Origin: Hippopus hippopus
Lineage: Eukaryota; Mollusca; Bivalvia; Cardiida; Cardiidae
Assembly: GCA_946811185.2 (NCBI GenBank)
Contig: OX328098.1
Span: 39,371,650 to 39,435,649, forward strand
Length of the DNA stretch: 64,000 bases
Direction: 5' to 3'
Part shown: piece by piece, positions 56,119 through 64,000 of the stretch
Layout: each line of letters starts with the position of its first letter
Numbering within the stretch: position 1 is the first letter of the stretch
The notes under the pieces: model-generated
Told to the model about the DNA's origin: nothing
What the model saw: the letters and a program-made list of their open reading frames with translations, nothing else
The model's database searches: none
Position numbers and translations under genes: made by a program

Positions 56119-56300
56119 TAAGCTGTCCTGCGGCTCAGTGGTGAAGCTGTGGGATTCAAGAGGCCCCGGCTTCGATAATCACTCGAGGCGCTTGATTTTT
56201 CGCTGGTGTATCCATAAGCACGACACTTCACGACACTTGCTAGCCTAGTAATGGCGAAACCCAGAAAGTTAAACAATGAAACAGTGTTGACAGCGGCGTA
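56119..56300 (+). mobile_element. SINE-2 copy
   Basis: GTCCTGCGGCTCAGTGGTGA head, body with duplicated CACGACACTT, 3' end CAGCGGCGTAA joined to an (AATC)n tail. Confidence 0.7.
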
Positions 56301-56326
56301 AATCAATCAATCAATCAATCAATCAG

Positions 56327-56379
<53 letters not shown>

Positions 56380-56380
56380 T
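56300..56380. repeat. (AATC)n microsatellite, SINE tail
   Basis: About 19 ATCA units with one GTCA variant. Confidence 0.95.
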
Positions 56381-57020
56381 CATATCATTCTTTGAAGCTT
56401 TCAATTCAACATGTAACAGCGTGCAAAGAAACATGTACTTATTTAGTAGGGGAGACAATCCATGTGATACGTATGCTATTTTTACCGGGTTATAACTCCT
56501 GTTTCAATACGACACTCTGATTTCACACCTTGTAAAACTGTATTTGATATCTTATCTTCTCATTATTTTTCCTACCTGTTTTACCAGACCGATCGACGAT
56601 TTCTTTCAGTATGTATGCAATACTGTAGTAGTTACCCTGCACTGTAGAAAGCTAGTTATAGATATATTAGTTGATTCTTCTTTATCTGAATTGTACGTTT
56701 GATACAGAATAAAACTCGGGCTCGATCTTCATCTTTCTGAACTGAAAAAATAAACTTACCCTAGTATTGTATTAGACTTGACAATTCATTATAAACGGGT
56801 ACAATAGATTCTATGCAACTTAATTTGTATCTAAGAGTTTAGACTGAGAATTCTAGTGATGAAACTTCAGCCTCTACAGCAAAATTGTACTCTTTTTTTT
56901 AATGTATAAATTTGGAAATGGGTAGGATACGTATGCCACTTTTTTTCTTCATTTTTCACAATTCAGATAGAAAAGAAGTGCGTGCTATGCAGATACATTA
57001 TTCAGCCTACCATAACAATT
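56381..57020. other. Unassigned DNA, probable intron
   Basis: No exon or repeat recognised. Confidence 0.35.
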
Positions 57021-57022
57021 TC

Positions 57023-57242
57023 ACTAACCCCTTACTACACAATCTCTTTCTTTTTGGTCCCTTAAGAAGACAGCCTTTGAAAACATAGCGGGAAAAGGAA
57101 GAAATGCTGCTAACCAGCATGTTCTTCTTTTCTAACACTCTTTTCTAACCTTCCAACGATAAAGTTTGGCAACATGTAATATGTAGTCTGGAAATGCTTT
57201 TAATATGGATGAGTCTAAGATTTGAAATGATCGTTTGGTGTA
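57023..57242 (+). mobile_element. MITE-A copy
   Basis: CTAACCCCTTACTACACAAT to GATCGTTTGGTGTAA. Confidence 0.7.
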
Positions 57243-57246
57243 ACTG

Positions 57247-57487
57247 GCTTGCAACACTCGAAAAGGAGCATTCGGACATTTGCGTAAAGTGTCGTTTCGG
57301 ATCAGCTGCGCAGTACACGCAGGCTAATCCGAGACGGCACTTTAAGACTACATTAGATTTTGTCCTACAGTAAACTTGCGCACAACAGCAAATTTTATAA
57401 AAAACGGAAAGTGTCGTTTAGGATTAGCCTGTGCGGACTGCACAGGCTGATCCGAGACAACACTTTACTCAAATGTCCGAATGCCAC
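57247..57487 (-). mobile_element. MITE-D copy 8 (right end lost)
   Basis: TGGCTTGCAACACTCGAAAA to AAATGTCCGAATGCCAC; joined directly to a SINE-1 3' part. Confidence 0.85.
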
Positions 57488-57597
57488 TTGGGAGAATATT
57501 GTACGAAGTACAGGTAAAAGAAATTTCAGGAAAGCATAGATAGGTGCACTGGCAACCGCGATATTACTGAAATCATGTTGAAATGGCGTTACACGCC
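57488..57597 (+). mobile_element. SINE-1 3' fragment
   Basis: GGGAGAATATTGTACGAAGT to GAAATGGCGTTACACGCC. Confidence 0.65.
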
Positions 57598-57834
57598 AAA
57601 TAAATTCTTTACAAACAAACCAATAGTTTCAAGCATTGATAATAAGGAACAGCCTAATCGATGTCAATGAATGCTAAATCAAAGTTGGTGGCAAAAACTT
57701 TCTGTCCGCAGGTATTGTTTCACTTTCGAGCTTTTTACCGGTAATTTAGATAGAGAAACAACCAACACGTTTTGCGGTTTCTTCTTACTTTACGTCTACG
57801 AAACCACCAAAAATTGTGCTTATCGTCTGATAAA

Positions 57835-57998
57835 TCAGTTTCGACGACGGTTATGTGGGAAAGCAGCCAGTGGCTTGGAAAGAAAATTGCGCAGATTACT
57901 GGTTAAAGGAGACTCCAGGAAAGCATCGATAGGTGCACTGGACGCCGCGATATAACTGAAATAATGTTGAAAACGGCGTTAAACACCATACAATCAAT
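57835..57998 (+). mobile_element. SINE-1 3' half
   Basis: CGACGACGGTTATGTGGG, GAAAGCAGCCAGTGGCTTGG, GCGTTAAACACCATACAATC. Confidence 0.8.
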
Positions 57999-58100
57999 CT
58001 GATTAATCAGTTGATTATGGATAACAAAGGGGGGTTACTTTAGCAATAGAGTCAAGGCTTGGGGTGATCGAAGGGAAATAATCTGTTTATACACACTTTA

Positions 58101-58313
58101 ACCCATAGGGTGCTAAGCGTTAGTCACTGACTTTTTGCGGACAGTGTAGATCAAGATCAGACTGCACAGAACGTGCAGTCTGATCTTTGATCTACACTGT
58201 CCTGTCCAATAAGGACATATTTTCGCTAAAAAATACCTTTGATTAGCAAAAATTGAGTTTTCACTGTCGGCTTAAAGGTTTCATTTCACTTATTTAGCAG
58301 AATAAGAGTTAAA
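58101..58313 (+). mobile_element. MITE-B full-length copy
   Basis: CCCATAGGGTGCTAAGCG ... GCAGAATAAGAGTTAA; perfect hairpin TCAGACTGCAC-AGAAC-GTGCAGTCTGA. A TCCTGTCCAATAAGGACA block follows it. Confidence 0.88.
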
Positions 58314-58554
58314 ACTGTAAAATTTATGACCTCTGCTTAGGGATAATCAAGTGGGGAGGGGTAATAATTCAAGATAAAGACACATTTACACGATCTGAAA
58401 CTTTTTCACATTTAACTGTGCAGCGTTCTAACCAGTACATCCTTTCCAACCAGATACCGTCACTAATGCCGACAAAATGTCAAAATTATCCTTTAATTTT
58501 TTTCACAAAGAAGTACATGTACTCGTACGTTACGTCAATGAAATCTGAGAAAAG

Positions 58555-58771
58555 TTGTTTAATGTATCTGCAAGAAGTATCGACCGATGTCGCAGGCTAA
58601 CATGAGTCGAATGTTTCTGCACTTGGTAAATATTCTGCATGTCAAAGGACCATTCTGCCTCATGCTTCAGCCTGATTTTAGACAAGGTGGGTCTATACAA
58701 TGTAGCGACTGTTTTGGTATAGTGCATTACAAAGATGCATTAAGCCGCCTTTTCCTATATCGCGGTTCATA
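58555..58771 (-). mobile_element. MITE-C copy (diverged)
   Basis: TAATGTATCTGCAAGAAGTA to ATTAAGCCGCCTTTTCC. Confidence 0.65.
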
Positions 58772-58799
58772 TCGTACTATTATAATTCAATTCATTATC

Positions 58800-59248
58800 T
58801 AATTTAATTAACTATTTATTAATCTATATGGTATCATGCTCTACACTAGGCAGTGTTTCGGTTTTCCCTTTTTCCCCCCTTTTTAAAATCTTAAATGTAA
58901 AGGTTTGATCTGAAAATATGCACCACAAATATCAAAATAAGGGTAGCTTGACTTAAGTATTCTGACGTTACTGTGTAAAAATGGTACTTATTACTGAATA
59001 CGAGATTGACAGTTTTGCCGCAGATCTGAAGACCGTTTAAGAAGAAAGTGATAAGGAGTAATCAAAATATTATTACTGACTGGACCAAGGCGCGACTGAC
59101 GAGTACGCAACAGTTTACTGATTTATTCGTAGGTTATATTCTGTAGTAAGCAGAAACTCTGCTAAGGCTGACCGAAGAGCAGAAATATTTGACCTGAGCT
59201 GCCTGTACAGGTTAAACTAGAATGTCCCAAGTTCAAATTTAATGTCTT
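58800..59248. other. Unassigned DNA
   Basis: Nothing recognised. Confidence 0.35.
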
Positions 59249-59467
59249 TTTAACCCTATATCAAACACTTTGTTTTAACAACTCTGAGAAAAACTGCTGC
59301 TGCAAACATTGTGGGAAATGAAGAATTTCTAGCTAACAGCATTTTCTCCTGTTCCCATTTTTGTTTCCTTTTGGAGATAATCCCATCGCTTTAGCAATAC
59401 TTTTTTTTTCTTTCTTCTTTAAATGCTATAATATGGACCTGTCTAAAACTGTGTCGGATACGGGATA
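59249..59467 (+). mobile_element. MITE-A degenerate copy
   Basis: TTTAACCCTATATCAAACAC; ACATTGTGGGAAATGAAG. Confidence 0.6.
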
Positions 59468-59732
59468 GCTCCATACCCCCCTTAACCTGATTTGCAGCTG
59501 GTGATTTTGAAAACATCCTTAACTTGGAAAAAAAGGTGGGTAATCTTGAATACCACATGATTGCATGAACTTCTCTATCCCTCATGAACCCCAACCAACT
59601 GTTTTCTTTCCCCTGTTTTCCTTGTTTTCTGTTATATTTGAGGACAAAGGTCGAATTGATAAAGTGAGTAGATTAGCCGTGTGATAACACACGTTACCTC
59701 TTTCTTTACCATAGACGACACAATTCTAAGCT

Positions 59733-59800
59733 TTTGTCGTCTGTATAGATCAAGATCATATTGCACAGAACATGCAGTCTGATCTGATCTACACTGTTGA
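59733..59800 (+). mobile_element. MITE-B hairpin remnant
   Basis: GTATAGATCAAGATCATATT, GCACAGAACATGCAGTCTGA. Confidence 0.55.
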
Positions 59801-59934
59801 CTACTTTACTCTAAATTGGGACCTGTCTCTTCATCTTGCAGCTGAACTGTATTTGTAGACATTGGCAAAGTGCTACTTATTCATTTAGTAATGCAAAAAG
59901 AGTTGCCTCCCTCGGATATTCTGCGACTTGAAGT

Positions 59935-60040
59935 AGACACCGCTTTTGAAAATATTGTGGTTAAAGGATAAATTGCTCGTTTCGAGCAATTTCTCCTTTT
60001 ACTACATCGTTTTCAAATTTAATATTGTGTTTTGTCAAGC
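59935..60040. mobile_element. MITE-A centre fragment
   Basis: CTTTTGAAAATATTGTGGTT; a local palindrome AAATTGCTCG/CGAGCAATTT. Confidence 0.45.
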
Positions 60041-60087
60041 CTTGATTCCTATTTCATAAGTGTGTTTTCAAAATCGCCTGCAGCAGG

Positions 60088-60122
60088 GTTTTTTTTTTCG
60101 TGTGTGTGTGGGGGGGGGGGGG
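60088..60122. repeat. Poly-T / (GT)n / poly-G tract
   Basis: T10, then GTGTGTGTG, then G13. Confidence 0.9.
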
Positions 60123-60415
60123 ATATTTGTATTGATACTGATTGAACCGAGCGTGTTCATTAATGTTGGAAATTAAGTGTCTTTATTCTGTTGGTGATTT
60201 AAATGTTTAAAACTGCTGTGTAGATTTTCTTCAAGCTTAATTTACGTAGATACTGCAACGTAGCTATTCAAATGCGTCACGGCATTGTGTAACCGTCTCA
60301 AGAAAAAAACAACTTTATACAAAAGATCACATTTTAATAGAAAAATTGCCATTAAAAATGATGTTTTTTGAGATTCAGCTTTGTGTTTTTCAATTTTGAA
60401 ACTGAAAACTCGGAT

Positions 60416-60639
60416 ACAACTCAGTACCAGAATACTTATTTTGAACTCGTCCAAACTGAGAGCATAAATTTTGCAGACGACACCTTGAATATGGTTCAAT
60501 GGATGGGACAGTCTTTAGAAAAGTAGAAAACATTGTGGGAAAAGGAGAGAATCTGTGTTATCGGCATTTTCTCCTTTTCATGCAATGTTTTGAAAAGGCC
60601 TCTCCGTCAAGGTCGGAAAAATTGTTTGGTAGAGGATTA
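60416..60639 (-). mobile_element. MITE-A copy
   Basis: ACTCAGTACCAGAATACTTA to TTTGGTAGAGGATTAA; GGGAAAAGGAGAGAATC centre. Confidence 0.65.
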
Positions 60640-61383
60640 AAGCACAGGGTAGCTATATATACATGTACATGTATGTGATTTATGTATTTGTAGTACAGTT
60701 TGTGTCTTTTGTCGTGTGTTTGTTTGTTGTAGGTGCCATACCATGTGCAGTAATATACCTTGACGTTCTAGGCTAGTTGCATCAATTGTTCGGATTAATA
60801 TAAGACATTGTAAAGGTATAAAGAAATTTCATAAGACATCTTGTAAAAGACAGCATGGCAAATGATGTTAAACCAAGTTTTTTGGCAAAAAGTGATATGT
60901 CTTGTTTTATTTATGTTTATGTTTTGGACATCTAACGGTAGATCCGATTGGTGAATGATATATTTTGAGACGAGGGACGTTGCTTAAAAGTTTATATGTA
61001 GTCGGATAGATTTTATATCAGAGAATACTTTGACAAAGTAAGTATCAATGCACGGGTAAAAAGTCACTAGATAAAGCGATCATGTAAAAGCGTTTGGAGT
61101 TATTGTGACACGAAATAGAATAAATACAACAATTTTGATGACGTTTTACACATGATGAATGTGGATTGGTCCAAGTGGTCATGTGATCGTTTTCAAAAAC
61201 ATGACTGTATGTTTCCACCACTGGAGATTAATATTTCACCCGGATTTTGGACATACAAAGGCAGGTAGGTACTACTATATTAGACATGCAATACCATATC
61301 TTATTATGTACTTAAAAATGATATGACCAAAGTACCGGCGTTATTAACCACTCATATACAACGGACCAGTATCACTCATTCCA
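60640..61383. other. Unassigned DNA with a possible short first exon near 61152-61264
   Basis: CCAAT-type (GATTGG) and TCATGTGA motifs overlap a 37-codon open stretch from ATG 61152 ending at donor GTAGGT (61265). Weak; see findings. Confidence 0.25.
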
Positions 61384-61650
61384 TATGGCCTGCAATACGC
61401 GAAAAGGGGCATTCGGACATTTGCGTAAAGTGTTGTTTCGGATCAGCCTGCGCACTCCGCGCAGGCTGATCCGACACGACACTTTCCGTTTTTATGTAAT
61501 TTTCTGTTTTGCGCAAGTCTACTGTAGCACAAAATCTAATGTAATCATAAAGTGCAGTCTCGGATTAGCCTGCGCGGATTGCGCAGGCTGATCCGAGACG
61601 ACACTTTACGCAAATGTCCGAATGCCCTTTTTCGGGTATTGCAAGCCATA
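61384..61650 (+). mobile_element. MITE-D copy 9
   Basis: TATGGCCTGCAATACGCG ... GGGTATTGCAAGCCATA; left hairpin CAGCCTGCGC-ACTCC-GCGCAGGCTG. Confidence 0.92.
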
Positions 61651-61727
61651 TTATCATACATGTAGCCTACTCTGTGTAGGTTTTTCAGTATCACGCTTGT
61701 ATGTAAACAGTAATGTTTCATTTGTCT

Positions 61728-61800
61728 CAACTCTTTACCATGGATTATAAAATTTCGGATCCGTTCAAATTGAAAACTTGTAGACCGAAAAGAATTGGAG
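61728..61800 (-). mobile_element. MITE-A left-end fragment
   Basis: TCAACTCTTTACCATGGATT, CCGTTCAAATTGAAAAC. Confidence 0.5.
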
Positions 61801-62084
61801 ATTAACAGATGAAATAATCTATTTGTAAATGTAGCCAAGGTGTCTTCTTGAAAGTCGGAAACTACGGAACCGTTCAATAAAGTGTTGATAGGGAATTCAA
61901 GTCAAAGTTAACAAAATGAAGGGAAAGCAACATAAGAATTCGCACACAAAACTGCTTTCCATTCTTTGTTTACTTGGACAAGAGACAAAGCAAATCAATG
62001 AAACTACCTTATCAGTGAGTAATGTATAAAGATTAATCGGACAAACTATCCTACGTGTCAATCAGCGCTACGTTTGAAGTGTCC

Positions 62085-63770
62085 TGCGAGCTACCCAGCA
62101 ATATGTCCCACGATCAAATGGTGAACTGGCAAACAAGTCAACCGCAATATGTTTTAAGATAGACAGATAAACGTTCTTGCAAGTCAACCAGCAATATGTT
62201 CTTATAAAAAATGAAGAACATCAATGTGTCCTGCGTTGGGCGAAAGAAACAATCCTACGAGTCGGCCAGTAATCCGTTCCAAGTGAATAAAAGATACTAC
62301 GATTCGGCAAGAAATATGTTTACAGACAAAAGGTCCTTCGAGTCAGCTTGCAGTGCGTTGATAGTTAAACGGTCCTAGGAGTAAAAAAAGACAAACAAAA
62401 TCTATTTGAAGATAAATGTTTCTACGAGCCAGCCAACGTGACTCTTTTTTGAGGATAAACTTTTGTACAAGTTCGTCGGCTTTTTTGTCTGTGATAAATG
62501 GTTGTACAAGTTAACCAGCACTTTTTTTTAACATGCACGGTCCCACAGGTCTTCTGGCTATATGTTCTAAGATACATAGTCCTACGAATCAACCAGCAAT
62601 ATGTTCTGAGATAAACGGGCCTACATGTCAATCAGCAATATGTTCTGAGATAAACGGTCCCACGAGTCGGTCAGCAATACATTTAAAGATTATTTGACCT
62701 GCAAGTCAACCAGTAATATGATATAAGAAAACGGTCCTACGAGTCAACCAGCAAAACGTTATAAGATAAATGGTCCCATGAACCAAACAGCAATATGTTA
62801 TAAGATGAACGGTCCCACAACTCAACCAGCAATATGTTATAAGTAAACGGTCCCGAGAGCCAACCAGCAATATATTATGAGATAACTTGTCCTGCGAGTC
62901 CCAAGAGTCAGCCGGCAATGTGGTCTGAAATATAAACGGTCCTACCAGTCAACCAGCAAACTGGTCTGAGATAAACGGTCCCAAAATTCAACCAGCTATA
63001 TGTTCTAAGACAAAGTTCCTACGAGTCAACCAGCAATTTTTTCGAAGATAACGGTCCCTAAGATACACGTTCCCGAGAGTCAGCTGTGATATGTTCTAAA
63101 ATAAACGGTTCTGCGAGACAACCAGCAATATGTTCTAAGATTAAAGGTCATACGAGTCAACCAGCATTATTTTTGTGTGTGAAATGTTCTACCATTCTGC
63201 CATCAATGTTTTCTGAGATATTTTAAACAGTTCTGCGAGTCAGCCAACACTTTCTAAGATGAACAGTCATACAAGCCAGCTGGCAATGTTTTCTACGATA
63301 AACAGTTCTACGAATCAGCCAGCAGTATGTTCTAAAATACAGGTTTCTACGAGCCGGCAAACATTATGTTCTAAGATAAACGGTTCTACGAATCAGCCAG
63401 CAAGGTGCTCTATTACAAATGATTCTACGAGTCACCCAGCAATATGTTCGAAGATAAAGGGTTCTACGAGCCGGCAAACCTTATGTTCCAACTTGAACGG
63501 TTCTACGAATCAGTCGGCCATGTGCTCCTAGATAAACGGTTCTATTTTTCAGCTAGCAATATGTCCAAGATAAAGGGTTGTACGAACCAGCCAGCAAATG
63601 TTCAAAGATAATGAGTTCTACGAGTCAGCCAGCAATATGTTCTAAGATAAAGGGGTCTGGAAGCCGGCAGACAGTATGTTCTGAGATAAATGGTTCAACG
63701 GATCAGCCAGCAATATGTTGTAAGATAAACGGTCCTATGATTTAGACAGTACTTTGTTCCAAAATAAGCA
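62085..63770. repeat. Degenerate minisatellite, unit about 39 bp, roughly 40 copies
   Basis: Units share AGTCAACCAGCAATATGTT, then CTAAGATAAACGGTC, then CTACG. Units vary in length, so the array is not perfectly phased. Between 63259 and 63531 seven units are 39 bp and in frame, giving a 13-residue repeat (STNQPAICSKING-like). No start, splice sites or full-length frame indicate real coding. Confidence 0.85.
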
Positions 63771-64000
63771 TGTTTAAGTTCTCGTGAACACCCAAACCCT
63801 AAATTTCAAAAAAAGTTTTTGTTTACTCAGTCAGATTATGCCTCTGTTTCTTGATCTGCCAACGGATGCGTATCAGATCAATCTAATTGAGTCTCATACC
63901 AAGGATGTTTATACATGTTGCCTCGTAATGAAGCTATTAAATATTTAAAAGAAGAACGCTTTTCGAGTCTCATAGAAATGACATGCATTGTCTCGTAATA

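Noticed and set aside
61916..62032. ATG with 33 codons leading to a GTGAGT donor
   Set aside because: Chance-length ORF, no promoter or homology.
62085..63770. Could the regularly repeated sequence be a CRISPR array?
   Set aside because: The whole unit drifts together, with no conserved repeat plus unique spacer pattern, and the context is eukaryotic; it is a minisatellite.

Overview
The window looks like AT-rich nuclear DNA from an invertebrate animal, most likely a heterodont bivalve mollusc. The evidence is spliced genes with GT/AG introns, tRNA-derived SINEs with ATCA-type tails, and very dense families of short palindromic elements that I associate with bivalve genomes. The species is inference. 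There is no sign of bacterial organisation.

Genes. (1) RPAP2 (RNA polymerase II-associated protein 2, RTR1 zinc-finger family) lies on the + strand at 3474-20601. I rebuilt ten coding exons whose splice phases join into one 704-residue reading frame. Its large introns hold a tRNA-like gene, a THAP-domain ORF (8471-8848, +), a broken minus-strand ORF resembling the N-terminus of P2RX7-intracellular-domain proteins (about 11490-11674), SINEs and MITEs. (2) A LIM-domain gene lies on the minus strand. Its last two coding exons (26266-26145 and 23993-23897) splice into one complete LIM zinc finger followed by a stop; upstream exons were not found. It is tail-to-tail with RPAP2. (3) A long coding exon on the + strand (54726-55635) encodes an acidic, Ser/Glu/Lys-rich protein segment of unknown function, ending in a good splice donor. 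Its partner exons were not found. (4) A mariner-type transposase remnant with an internal deletion lies near 44.2-44.5 kb.

Repeats fill most of the rest. Four families of short palindromic elements are named A-D here. A (about 230 bp, TTAA ends, CCCTTTACC termini, central perfect palindrome) has roughly 70 copies or fragments. B (about 200 bp, also TTAA/CCCTTA ends) has about 20 copies. C (about 265 bp, 38-bp inverted ends) has about 16. D (about 265 bp, two hairpins) has nine. B, C and D carry the same hairpin geometry (11-bp arm, 5-nt loop, 11-bp arm) with closely related arms and related flanks, although their ends differ. This is the most interesting structural signal in the window. There are also three tRNA-derived SINE families, a 150-bp near-perfect hairpin at 26.8 kb, several microsatellites, and a roughly 1.7-kb degenerate minisatellite (unit about 39 bp) at 62.1-63.8 kb.

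Layout: 0-3.3 kb, non-coding upstream region with one B copy; 3.3-20.6 kb, RPAP2; 20.6-23.9 kb, repeats between the convergent genes; 23.9-26.3 kb, LIM gene 3' end; 26.4-54.7 kb, repeat-rich non-coding DNA (part of it may be LIM-gene introns); 54.7-55.6 kb, acidic exon; 55.6-62 kb, repeat-rich probable intron; 62-63.8 kb, minisatellite. Repeat coordinates are by eye and may be off by several bases. Nested insertions (D in C, C in A, SINE in A, B in A) suggest that A is the oldest family.
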